Below are positions 1-8,667 of a stretch of 39,307 bases of DNA, in pieces. The notes under the pieces are model-generated. The model had not been told where the DNA came from and searched no databases. It saw nothing but the letters and a program-made list of their open reading frames with translations. The translations under genes were made by a program, and so were the position numbers. The DNA is from Acidimicrobiia bacterium (lineage in GTDB: Bacteria; Actinomycetota; Acidimicrobiia; Acidimicrobiales; CATQHL01): the NCBI GenBank assembly GCA_009840735.1, contig VXNF01000049.1, forward strand, positions 1 through 39,307, read 5' to 3'. Numbering within the stretch: the stretch's first letter is position 1; every line of letters starts with the position of its first letter.

Positions 1-1230
1 GAAGCGTTCGGCGTTCTCAACACCGACTGGCGCGAGGGAATCAACTGGCAGGAGGTCCGGGAGTGGCGGCTGCGGCGCGCCCGGGAGGCCATGGCCCGCC
101 ACGAGCTCGGCGCCATGCTGCTGATGTACGACGAGAACATCCGCTACGTCACCTCCACGCTCACCCCCGGCTGGAACCAGCTGAAGCCGGGCCTGCGCTA
201 CGCCGTGCTGGTGGAGGGTCGCGAGCCGATCATCTACGAGCAGGGCGACATCGGCTACCACCTGCGGGAGCACTCGCCGTGGATCCCCGCTGAGAACGTC
301 CGCTACTCCTACGCCTGGATCAAGGGCGCCGCCGGCCCGGCCGCCAGCTCGCAGGTGGCGAAGTTCACCAACGCCCTCATGGCCGACCTCGAGGAGGCCG
401 GCGTGGAGGACAAGCCGCTCGGCGTGGACTTCATGGACCTCAACATGATCCGCGTCTTCGAGGAGCGCGGCATCAACTGGACCGACGGCATGACTCCGAT
501 GATGGAGGCCCGGGCCATCAAGAGCCCCAACGAGCAGAAGGCCATGCGGATGGTCGGCTCCATCTGCGACGTGGTGCACTACCAGTTCAGCCAGTTCCTG
601 CGCCCCGGGCTGACCGAGAACGAGGTCACCGCCTACGGCATGGAGCAGCTCTACAACATCCCCGGCATGGAGAACGTGGAGGACGTGATCGTCTCCTCGG
701 GCCCGAACGCCTGGCCCAACTGGCGCAACCACGGCGACCGCATCATCCGCCCCGGCGAGCTGGTCATCATCGACCTGGCGGCGCTCACCTGGAACGGCTT
801 CAAGTCCTGCGTGTACCGCACCTACTGCGTGGGCGGCAAGCCCACCGACGAGCACAAGCAGTACTACGACCTGGCGCTGAAGTGGCTGAACGACTCCATC
901 GAGGCCACCCGGCCGGGGGTCACCACCGCCGACATCGCGGGGGTGTGGCCCTCGGCGAAGGAGATCTGGGGCTACGACGAGGAGGACGAGGCGGCCGCCA
1001 ACCTGTGGGGCCACGGCCTCGGCCTGGCGCAGTACGACATCCCCGTGATCTCCCGGATCTGGTCGCTGGACCACCCCGTGGAGATCCAGCCGGGCATGGT
1101 GTTCGCCCTCGAGACCCAGCACGGCAAGCTGCACGAGTTCGGCGTGCGCCTCGAAGAGATGCTGATCGTCAACGACACCGGCATCGAGATGATCTCCACG
1201 CCGGCGCCGGAGATCATCGCCGTCGGCTGA
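1..1230 (+). CDS. M24-family metallopeptidase-like protein (5' partial)
   Basis: The frame is open from base 1, so the true start lies upstream of the window. The protein has the creatinase/aminopeptidase P fold: an N-terminal domain followed by the pita-bread catalytic domain. Family metal ligands can be traced: Asp (codon 772), His in GHGLGL (codon 1012), Glu in ALET (codon 1111) and Glu in RLEE (codon 1153). The second Asp, normally in a GY..D..RT context, is replaced by Cys (codon 808, GFKSCVYRT). The N-terminal layout also recalls the M24 DMSP lyase DddP, but I cannot assign that activity. It heads a forward run of catabolic genes, 46 bp before the PEP-utilizing gene. It could be a non-peptidase or a C-X-bond hydrolase of the M24 family. 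Confidence 0.85.
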   Translation, partial: EAFGVLNTDWREGINWQEVREWRLRRAREAMARHELGAMLLMYDENIRYVTSTLTPGWNQLKPGLRYAVLVEGREPIIYEQGDIGYHLREHSPWIPAENVRYSYAWIKGAAGPAASSQVAKFTNALMADLEEAGVEDKPLGVDFMDLNMIRVFEERGINWTDGMTPMMEARAIKSPNEQKAMRMVGSICDVVHYQFSQFLRPGLTENEVTAYGMEQLYNIPGMENVEDVIVSSGPNAWPNWRNHGDRIIRPGELVIIDLAALTWNGFKSCVYRTYCVGGKPTDEHKQYYDLALKWLNDSIEATRPGVTTADIAGVWPSAKEIWGYDEEDEAAANLWGHGLGLAQYDIPVISRIWSLDHPVEIQPGMVFALETQHGKLHEFGVRLEEMLIVNDTGIEMISTPAPEIIAVG

Positions 1231-1276
1231 GCGGGCGGCCCGGCAACGTTCGGATTCCGGCTCGAACCCTCCCGCC

Positions 1277-2596
1277 ATGAGCCCGCGGGTCGTCGGGTTG
1301 GACGACCCCGAGGCGCTCGACGTCTCGCTGGTCGGGGCCAAGGCCGCTGGCCTGGCTCGAGCGCGGCGAGCGGGGTTGGCGACCCTCGACGGTTTCGTCG
1401 TCACACTGGCGGCCTCCGCCGGGCCACTGCGGGGGGCCGCCGCCGAGTTGGCTCGGCGAGGCTCGGGAGCGGCCCGCATGGTGCTGCTGCGCGACGAACT
1501 TGACGAGGCGCTCACGGCGGAGATCGGCGCGGCGGCCGTCGGGCTGGCCGAACCGCTCATCGCCCGCTCCTCCAGCGCACTCGAAGGTGAGGGCACCTGG
1601 GCGGGGGCATTCGCCTCGCTGGGTGAACTGCGCCGCCACGAGGTACCCAAGGCGTTGCGCAGCGTGTGGTCGGCGATGTTCACCCTCGAGGCGCTGGAAC
1701 GCTTCGAGGCCGCCGGCGTCGAGCCCGGCAGCGCAGGAATGGGTGTGCTGGTACAGACCGAGCTGGCGCCTGACTGCGGCGGCGCGGCGACCGTCGAGGC
1801 GAACGGCTCTGTCAGCGTCTCCGCGGTGAAGGGCTCGCCGCGCGACCTGCTGGCGGGCTGGGTGCCGGGCGTGCGGGCAGCCGTGGGCCCCGACGGCAGC
1901 GTCTCGGGCACCGAGGCGACAGAGTTGATCGGCGCCGTCACCCTGGGGGAGGTGGCTGCGCTGGCCCGGCAGGCCGCCGACAGCCTGGACTGCAACCTGA
2001 TCGAGTGGGCCGTCAGCGGCGGGACGCCCGTGCTGCTGCAGGTGCAGCGGACCCGGACCGCCGCAGCGGGCCCCGGCGGCGACCTCGACGACGAGGCGCT
2101 GCGCGAGCTGCGCCAACCCGAGGCTCTGGCGATGGCCCGCGAGGCGCTGCGGCGGCCCCGCACCGAGCCGCTGGGCCGCAACCGGGTGGGCCGAGACCGA
2201 TGGGAGCCCTTCCTGGCCTCGGTGGCGATCGCCAACGGCGAGTTCCGGGACGGGTTGGCAGCTTCGCCGGGTGTCGGCGCGGGCCGGGCCATGTGGGTGT
2301 CGAGCCCCACGGCCGTCGACCATGTCCGCCCGCGGGACGTGATCGTCGTGCAGTACCCGCTGTCGAACTTCGCTCCCCTGCTGTGGGACGCCGCCGGGCT
2401 GGTCGCCTTGGGGGGTGGGCCGTCGGCTCATCTCATGGAGGTGGCCCGCTCGCTGACGGTGCCCGCCGTGGTGGGGTGCCCGCTGGACGATCTGATCGAC
2501 CCGCATGGGAGCGCCGGCAACGGCGACTCTGACTCAGACGACGTGCTCGCGATCGTCGACGGCGACACCGGCCGCGTGGCGGTCCTTGAGCTGTGA
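1277..2596 (+). CDS. PEP-utilizing enzyme: PPDK-type ATP-binding domain plus phospho-His swivel domain
   Basis: The first 260 or so residues resemble the ATP-grasp part of PEP synthase/PPDK: SLVGAKAAGLARARRAG near residue 17, ending in DGFVVT, and LIARSSSALEGEGTWAGAF near residue 95. Residues of about 320-420 form the PEP-utilizing mobile domain, with the expected phospho-histidine in GGGPSAHLMEVARSL followed by TVPAVVG. The C-terminal PEP-binding TIM barrel is missing and the protein is only 439 residues, about half of PPDK. Domain content is close to rifampicin phosphotransferase-like proteins but without an obvious large substrate domain. Known chemistry in the family is ATP to phospho-His to acceptor transfer; the acceptor here is unknown. 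The ATG start lies 46 bp after the M24 gene, and the next gene starts 25 bp downstream. Confidence 0.75.
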   Translation: MSPRVVGLDDPEALDVSLVGAKAAGLARARRAGLATLDGFVVTLAASAGPLRGAAAELARRGSGAARMVLLRDELDEALTAEIGAAAVGLAEPLIARSSSALEGEGTWAGAFASLGELRRHEVPKALRSVWSAMFTLEALERFEAAGVEPGSAGMGVLVQTELAPDCGGAATVEANGSVSVSAVKGSPRDLLAGWVPGVRAAVGPDGSVSGTEATELIGAVTLGEVAALARQAADSLDCNLIEWAVSGGTPVLLQVQRTRTAAAGPGGDLDDEALRELRQPEALAMAREALRRPRTEPLGRNRVGRDRWEPFLASVAIANGEFRDGLAASPGVGAGRAMWVSSPTAVDHVRPRDVIVVQYPLSNFAPLLWDAAGLVALGGGPSAHLMEVARSLTVPAVVGCPLDDLIDPHGSAGNGDSDSDDVLAIVDGDTGRVAVLEL

Positions 2597-2621
2597 TGCA
2601 GACACACCGCCGAGGGTCCCC

Positions 2622-3545
2622 ATGAGTGCCGCTGACCGGCCGCGGGTGGGGGTGATCGGGGTCGGCGTCATGGGCGGTGCGATGGCGGGTCACCTTGCGG
2701 CTGCCGGGTTCGAGGTGTGCGGTTACGACGTCGACGCCGCCAAGGTCGAGGCCTCCGCGGCGAACCCGGTCGAGTCGGTGGCCGAGGTGGCCGCCCGCAG
2801 CGACGTGGTGCTGATGTCGCTGCCGTCGGTGAGCGCTCTGGACACCGTGGCAGCAGAACTGGCCGCCGCTGAACCGGCAGGGCGCGTGGCTGTCGAGATG
2901 GGCACCCTGCCCCTCGAGGCCAAGCAGCGTGCCCACGACCGACTCGCCGCGGCGGGCTGCGATTTGCTGGACGCGCCCGTGAGCGGCACCGGACTGCAGG
3001 CCGCCGACGCCACGCTGGTGATCTACAGCAGCGGCAGCCGCGCCGGCTACGAACGGGCGCGGCCGATCTTCGAGGTCATCGGGCGGCGCTCCTACCACCT
3101 CGGTGCCTTCGGCAACGGCAGCCGGATGAAGTTCGTGGCCAACCTGCTCGTGGCGGTCCATACCCTCGCCGCTGCCGAGGCGCACGCCCTCGGGGCTGCC
3201 GCCGGGCTGGACCCCCAGGTGACCCAGGAGGTCATCTCCGCCGGCGTGGGCACCTCGTCGATGTTCGACATCCGCGGCCCGATGATGGTGGCCGACAGCT
3301 TCGACCCCCCCTCGGCCCGCCTGGCCATCATTCACAAGGACGCCGGCATCATCTCCGACTTCGCTCGGGCCGTGGGCGCCGAGACACCGCTGTTGGACGC
3401 CGCCCTGCCGATGTACCGCCGGGGCGTCGAGGCCGACCTCGGCCACCTCGACGCCGCCGCCCTGCGCCGCCTGTTCGGCGCGGCGGCCGCGGAGTCCGCT
3501 GGCACCCCCGCAGATCGCATCCCAACCGAAGGAGCAAATCCATGA
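2622..3545 (+). CDS. NAD(P)-dependent oxidoreductase, 3-hydroxyisobutyrate dehydrogenase family
   Basis: Beta-hydroxyacid dehydrogenase of 307 residues. The Rossmann motif GVIGVGVMGGAMAGHL is at residues 10-25, the substrate-binding motif DAPVSGTGL near residue 115, and the catalytic-Lys motif NGSRMKFVANLL near residue 167. The family oxidises short beta-hydroxyacids to semialdehydes (3-hydroxyisobutyrate, tartronate semialdehyde, gamma-hydroxybutyrate and similar). The ATG at 2622 is chosen because it places the Rossmann strand at the N terminus; the open frame extends upstream into the previous gene but encodes nothing family-like. The stop overlaps the start of the cyclase gene (ATGA), so translational coupling is likely. 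A second member of the family is at 6066-6983. The exact substrate is not identifiable. Confidence 0.85.
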   Translation: MSAADRPRVGVIGVGVMGGAMAGHLAAAGFEVCGYDVDAAKVEASAANPVESVAEVAARSDVVLMSLPSVSALDTVAAELAAAEPAGRVAVEMGTLPLEAKQRAHDRLAAAGCDLLDAPVSGTGLQAADATLVIYSSGSRAGYERARPIFEVIGRRSYHLGAFGNGSRMKFVANLLVAVHTLAAAEAHALGAAAGLDPQVTQEVISAGVGTSSMFDIRGPMMVADSFDPPSARLAIIHKDAGIISDFARAVGAETPLLDAALPMYRRGVEADLGHLDAAALRRLFGAAAAESAGTPADRIPTEGANP

Positions 3546-4501
3546 CTATTCCCCGCTGCGTGCTCGGCACCGACCTGCTCGAGGAGTACTGCACCCGGTT
3601 CAACAACTGGGGCCGCTGGGGCGACGACGACGAAGTAGGCACCCTCAACTTCATCACGCCCGAGAAGATCGTCGAGTCAGCCTCGCTGGTGCGGACCGGC
3701 AAGGTGTTCTCCTTGGAGCTGCCGCTGGACGGCAACGGGCCTCAGACCGGCGCCTTCGGGCGGGTGAACCCGGTACACCAGATGGTCGCCACCGGCACCG
3801 ACCATGTGCTGGGCCGCCAAGACTGGCCGCTGGAGTGGGGCGTGGCCGACGACTCGCTTTTCCTGTTCCTGCAGGGCGGCACCCAGTGGGACGCCCTGGC
3901 CCACATCTTCCACAAGGGCAAGATGTACAACGGTTTCGACGCCGAACTAGTGGGCGCCAAGGGGGCTGTCCGCAACGGCATCCAGAACCAGAAGACAGTG
4001 GTGTCCCGCGGCGTGCTGCTGGACGTTCCCCGGGCGCTGGGTCGGGAGCACCTAGAGCCCGGCGAGCCGATCGACGGCGACCTGCTGGATGAGACGTGCG
4101 CGCACCACGGCGTGGAAGTCGGCTGCGGCGACATGGTGCTGATCCGCACCGGCGACATGGCCCGCCGACGCCACCTGCCGGGCTGGGACGGCTACTCCGC
4201 CGGCGACTCGCCGGGCCTGTCGCTGCTGTCAGCGCCGTGGCTGGCCGAGCGGGAGATCGCCGCCCTCGCCACCGACACGTGGGGCGCCGAGGTGCGACCC
4301 AACGAGATCCCCGACAGCTTCCAGCCGCTGCACCTGGTGATGGTGGTGAACATGGGCCTGTTCGTGGGCGAGATCTGGTACCTGGACGAGCTGGCCGAGG
4401 ACTGCGCCGCCGACGGCGTCTACGAGTTCCAGCTCGTGGCGCCGCCGCTGGTCATCCCCCGAGCCGTCGGCTCCCCCCTGAACCCACAGGCCATCAAGTA
4501 G
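3542..4501 (+). CDS. Cyclase family protein (kynurenine formamidase-like, PF04199)
   Basis: Metal-dependent hydrolase-type protein of 319 residues. Family members hydrolyse N-formylkynurenine or isatin-like amides. The fold signature is at residues 111-121, QGGTQWDALAH, corresponding to the H-x-G-T-H-x-D-x-x-x-H metal motif; two of the usual His positions are Gln here (Q111, Q115) while D117 and H121 remain. This GGTQWDA form is, as I recall it, frequent in the longer (about 300-330 residue) branch of the family, so it probably marks a subfamily rather than decay. The start codon overlaps the preceding dehydrogenase stop by 4 bp, strongly suggesting one transcript and a linked catabolic step. 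Substrate unknown. Confidence 0.85.
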   Translation: MTIPRCVLGTDLLEEYCTRFNNWGRWGDDDEVGTLNFITPEKIVESASLVRTGKVFSLELPLDGNGPQTGAFGRVNPVHQMVATGTDHVLGRQDWPLEWGVADDSLFLFLQGGTQWDALAHIFHKGKMYNGFDAELVGAKGAVRNGIQNQKTVVSRGVLLDVPRALGREHLEPGEPIDGDLLDETCAHHGVEVGCGDMVLIRTGDMARRRHLPGWDGYSAGDSPGLSLLSAPWLAEREIAALATDTWGAEVRPNEIPDSFQPLHLVMVVNMGLFVGEIWYLDELAEDCAADGVYEFQLVAPPLVIPRAVGSPLNPQAIK

Positions 4502-4533
4502 CGGCCGCGCGCCGGTCTGGTGAGAAGAGCTGC

Positions 4534-4977
4534 ATGAACGCGGACGAAGTGATCGAGGCTCTACAGCTGCGTCCCCACGCCGCTGAGGGCGGCCACTTCA
4601 CCGAGGTGTGGCGCGACGAGCACTCCACGGCCATCTACTACTTCTTGGCCGCAGGCGAGGTGTCGGCCATGCACCGTCTCGACGCGGCCGAGTTGTGGCA
4701 CTTCTACGCCGGCGCGCCTGTCCAGATGCTCCTCTTGCGCAGCGACAGCACGATCGGCTCGCCGACGCTGGGGGCTGACCTGGCGGCCGGCCAGCGCCCC
4801 TGCGTTGCAATTCCCGCAGGCACCTGGATGGGCGGCGAGCCGCTGGGGACGTGGTCGCTCATCGGCGCCACCGTGGCGCCCCCTTACCACGACGGCCGTT
4901 TCGAGTTGGCCGACAGGGCCGACCTCCTAGCCCGCTACCCAGACGCCACCGAACGAATCACCCGCCTGACTCCCTAA
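4534..4977 (+). CDS. DUF985 family cupin
   Basis: Small single-domain cupin of 147 residues matching the DUF985 (Cupin_5) family. Typical stretches are HAAEGGHFTEVWR near residue 14, STAIYYFLAAGEVSAMHRL near residue 29, an ELWHFYAGAP strand, then IPAGTWMGGEP and GATVAPPYHDGRFELA. The ATG at 4534 directly precedes the conserved EVIEALQL helix and is 32 bp after the cyclase stop, so the gene probably ends the same operon. The biochemical role of this cupin family is not established; a sugar- or small-molecule-binding or isomerase role is only a guess. A 60-bp gap separates it from the next gene. Confidence 0.8.
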   Translation: MNADEVIEALQLRPHAAEGGHFTEVWRDEHSTAIYYFLAAGEVSAMHRLDAAELWHFYAGAPVQMLLLRSDSTIGSPTLGADLAAGQRPCVAIPAGTWMGGEPLGTWSLIGATVAPPYHDGRFELADRADLLARYPDATERITRLTP

Positions 4978-5037
4978 GGACGACGCTCGCGGACCGGGCG
5001 CCGGTGGCTGCCAGCGGGGTCTTGTGGCGGTAGTTTC

Positions 5038-6000
5038 TTGCCCGTGGTTGAGTCGGCTCTTGCGGGGGTAGATTCGGGCGGGCCGACTGTTGCGGACGCC
5101 CGACGGGCAGCAAAGGTGCTGGCCGACGCCGGGGCGGGCCGCGTTTTGCTGTACGGGTCGGTGGCCCGCGGCGATCAGACCGCCGAGAGCGACATCGATC
5201 TCGTCGCCGTCTTCGACGACCTCGGCGACTACGCCGACCGCTGGCGGCGCGAGGGCGCCCTTGCTTCCGCCGCTGGGCGGGCGTGTGGCTGGCCGGTCGA
5301 GGTGCGGGTGACCGACCGCCCGGAGTGGCGGATCCGATCCGAACGTCTCCGTTCGACGCTGGAGCGTCGTATTGCACCCGAAGTGGTGCCTCTGGTGGAA
5401 CGCCCCGAGGTGGGCGTGGACTGGGGCAAGGAGATCGGGATGGCCGACAGCGATTCAGGCGAGGCGCTCACCCGTCTGATGAACCTGCGGACGCAGGTCA
5501 CGCAGATCCTAAACGGAATGAATCGGGGCGACGCCGAGAGGGGCGCCATCGAGGACGGCGACGACGAGGCGCTGGCGTTCTACCGGCAGGACCGCCTCTG
5601 GGCGCTCTGCGGGGCGGCGCACCTGTGTGCCGAGAACGCCATCAAGGCGCTGATCCACGTCGTCTGCGGCGGCGACCCGCGGCGCATCCACCAGATCTCC
5701 AAACTCGCCGCCGAGTTGCCGGGGCTCCACTGGGCGGAGGTGCGGAGTTGCTTCGACGATGAGACGTGGGGCTCCGTGAGCCCCTGGCGCATCGACGCGG
5801 CCTACCCCGCCGACCAGCCCGAGAAGTCGTCTCGGGCCACCACCGACTACAGCGGGCGCCTCGCCTCACACGCCCTCGCCGTGGCGATCTTGGCAATCGA
5901 CGCCTACGAGCAGTGCTACGACCCCTGCAGCGACACCCGCCTGCTGCGCCGCCACGTCACCAACACCCTCGAACGCGTCCAGACCCAGGGGATCGCCTGA
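5038..6000 (+). CDS. Fused nucleotidyltransferase (MNT)-HEPN domain protein
   Basis: The N-terminal half is a minimal nucleotidyltransferase: [10 protein letters not shown] followed by SDIDL, with Gly40-Ser41 and the metal-binding Asp52 and Asp54. The C-terminal half, from about residue 150, is an alpha-helical HEPN-like domain ([12 protein letters not shown], then [10 protein letters not shown]). In MNT-HEPN toxin-antitoxin pairs the MNT enzyme AMPylates and silences the HEPN RNase; here both are in one 320-residue chain. I do not see the canonical R-x4-6-H RNase motif in the HEPN part, so it may be inactive or use other residues. The start is uncertain: TTG at 5038 or GTG at 5044, neither with a clear Shine-Dalgarno. 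It is a lone gene among metabolic genes. Confidence 0.75.
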   Translation: MPVVESALAGVDSGGPTVADARRAAKVLADAGAGRVLLYGSVARGDQTAESDIDLVAVFDDLGDYADRWRREGALASAAGRACGWPVEVRVTDRPEWRIRSERLRSTLERRIAPEVVPLVERPEVGVDWGKEIGMADSDSGEALTRLMNLRTQVTQILNGMNRGDAERGAIEDGDDEALAFYRQDRLWALCGAAHLCAENAIKALIHVVCGGDPRRIHQISKLAAELPGLHWAEVRSCFDDETWGSVSPWRIDAAYPADQPEKSSRATTDYSGRLASHALAVAILAIDAYEQCYDPCSDTRLLRRHVTNTLERVQTQGIA

Positions 6001-6065
6001 GCGCATTGCAGCACGGGTCGCTTCGGCCGAGCGCTGCCGGGTCCGGGCGAAGAAGGGAGACGACC

Positions 6066-6983
<918 letters not shown>

Positions 6984-7201
6984 GCGCAAGCGTCGGCACA
7001 CCCTCGAGGCCTGCGGCGTTGTGAGCCGACCTGAATCCCGCACCCGACTCGGCCGATGAGAGTGCGATGCCATTCGGGCTGCTGGATGCCGGACTCCGGA
7101 CCGACCCGAGTCACACTCCCGGCCCGGAGCGGTGAGAGTGCCTTGAGGCGCTCGTCTCTCCGGCGGACGACGCGGCGAGTTCCATCGGGGCGGAGTTCGC
7201 G
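6984..7201. other. Gene-poor spacer before repeat array 1
   Basis: No convincing coding frame is seen on either strand. A weak imperfect inverted repeat (GACTC at about 7092 and GAGTC at about 7109) lies in the middle but lacks a T-run, so it is not called as a terminator. The stretch ends where the AT-richer repeat array 1 begins. Confidence 0.5.
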
Positions 7202-7296
7202 GAATGTAGTGTCCATGCGAATTAGTAGTCTATGTGAGTATTGGTAGCGTTTCTGAGAGAATGTAGCCTTAGCGAGGATCAGTCGGGCGAGCGGAC
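7202..7296 (+). repeat. Array 1: 19-bp-period direct repeats upstream of ATPase 1
   Basis: Four consecutive 19-bp units start at 7202, 7221, 7240 and 7259. The tetramer GTAG falls at exactly the same phase in each (7206, 7225, 7244, 7263), and T at column 11 and G at columns 16 and 18 are also invariant. A fifth, degenerate unit (7278-7296, GTCG instead of GTAG) completes the series 18 bp before the GTG start. Every intact unit contains a TAGnnT hexamer (TAGTGT, TAGTCT, TAGCGT, TAGCCT), a perfect match to a TANNNT -10 box, so the array may be a set of tandem promoters or binding sites. Function unknown; the periodicity is read directly from the sequence. Confidence 0.8.
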
Positions 7297-7314
7297 CGGT
7301 TGGAGGCGGATGTC

Positions 7315-8589
7315 GTGTTCGAGAACCAGCATCGCGTCGTCGAGGACGAACTGTGCGAGTTGCTGGCGGCACTGCCGGCGATCAGCATCGAAGGCGCCCG
7401 TGCCGTGGGCAAGACTTGGACGGCGAGCAGGCACGCAAACACCGTCTACGCCCTGGACGACCCGGACACGCTGGATCGCGTCCGCACCGATCCCCGGCTA
7501 CTGCTCGAGGGCGAGCCGCCGATCCTGATCGACGAGTGGCAGCGATACCCAGCCTCGTGGGACATCGTTCGTCGGGCCGTCGACGCCGATTTCAGCGCCG
7601 GACGGTTCATCCTCACCGGATCGACGAGGCCCGAGACCCGCCCCACGCACTCTGGCGCGGGACGCATCGTGACCCTTCGCATGTGGACGACGACTCTGTT
7701 CGAGCGCCGCCCCGCTCCGAACGCGGTCAGTCTTCGGGGGCTCCTCGCCGGAGACCAGCCCGACATCGCTGGTCGCATCGACCTCACCGTCGAGGAGTAC
7801 GCCCACGAGATCACCGCCGGGGGCTTCCCCGGCTGGCGACACGTCACCGGGCGGCCCCGCACCCTGCTGCTCGACGGCTACCTCCACCGCCTCGCCGAGC
7901 ACGACTTCCCGCTCGCCGGCCACAGGGTGCGCAACGTGGCGGCCCTGCGCCGCTGGCTCGCCGCCTACGCCGCGGCCACCGCCGGGACCGCCTCCTACGA
8001 GACCATCCGCGACGCGGCCACCTCCGGCGAGGGCGACAAACCGGCCAAGACCACCACCATCGCCTACCGCGACACGCTCGAAGCCATGTGGCTGTTGGAA
8101 CCGCAGCCGGCCTGGCTTCCGACCGGGAGCCACTTGACCCGCCTCAAACGCAGCCCCAAACACCACCTCGCCGACACCGCTCTCGCCGCCCGCCTGCTCA
8201 ACGCCACACCCGACACGCTGCTCGGCGGCCACACCGCCCCGCTTCCCGCCGGGCCGAGCCACGGGGGCCTGTTCGGCGCACTGTTCGAATCGATGGTCGC
8301 CCACGACCTGCGCGTCCACGCCCAAGCGTCCGGCACCCGTGTCGCCCACATGCGAACCTGGAACGACCAGCGGGAGATCGACATCGTTCTGGAGGCCGAG
8401 CGCGGGGTCCTCGCCGTCGAGGTCAAGCTCGGCGCCGACGTGACCCGTCACGACACCCGTCATCTCCGCTGGCTGCGAGACCGCCTCGGGCCGGCACTGA
8501 TCGACGCTGCCGTGGTCACAACCGGCGCCGACGCCTACCGCGACCCCGACGGCATCGCCGTCATACCCGCCGCACTGCTGAGCCCCTGA
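7315..8589 (+). CDS. COG1373-type ATPase (AAA_14 + DUF4143), ATPase 1
   Basis: P-loop ATPase of 424 residues. Walker A GARAVGKT is at residues 27-34 and Walker B ILIDEWQ has Asp73-Glu74; the sensor-like strand FILTGSTRPET follows. The C-terminal DUF4143 part ends in a PD-(D/E)xK-like nuclease-fold strand pair, EIDIVLEAERGVLAVEVK, near residues 354-371. The GTG at 7315 is preferred over the TTG at 7300 because GGAGG (7302-7306) sits 8 nt upstream and the family usually starts just before the RVVEDEL helix. It is convergent with a paralogue at 8668-9960 and has repeat array 1 directly upstream. The biological role of the family is not established; DNA-linked or defence/selfish functions are inference. 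Confidence 0.85.
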   Translation: MFENQHRVVEDELCELLAALPAISIEGARAVGKTWTASRHANTVYALDDPDTLDRVRTDPRLLLEGEPPILIDEWQRYPASWDIVRRAVDADFSAGRFILTGSTRPETRPTHSGAGRIVTLRMWTTTLFERRPAPNAVSLRGLLAGDQPDIAGRIDLTVEEYAHEITAGGFPGWRHVTGRPRTLLLDGYLHRLAEHDFPLAGHRVRNVAALRRWLAAYAAATAGTASYETIRDAATSGEGDKPAKTTTIAYRDTLEAMWLLEPQPAWLPTGSHLTRLKRSPKHHLADTALAARLLNATPDTLLGGHTAPLPAGPSHGGLFGALFESMVAHDLRVHAQASGTRVAHMRTWNDQREIDIVLEAERGVLAVEVKLGADVTRHDTRHLRWLRDRLGPALIDAAVVTTGADAYRDPDGIAVIPAALLSP

Positions 8590-8667
8590 GCAGCCGGACG
8601 GGCCAAGGAGCGAGCGAGGGCACGCACCGCCCGGCCCGAGGGTCGAGCCCTACATCGACGGGAGCTT

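Noticed and set aside
1245..1275. tRNA-like TTCGAACCCT string near 1262
   Set aside because: No acceptor or anticodon stems can be formed around it; it is just the spacer before the next gene.
1214..2506. 430-residue antisense open frame over the PEP-utilizing gene
   Set aside because: Low-complexity translation in high-GC DNA; the forward frame has clear PEP-utilizing domains.
7021..7160. Repeated GAGAGTGC words and a short inverted repeat
   Set aside because: Only two short copies without fixed spacing; within chance expectation.
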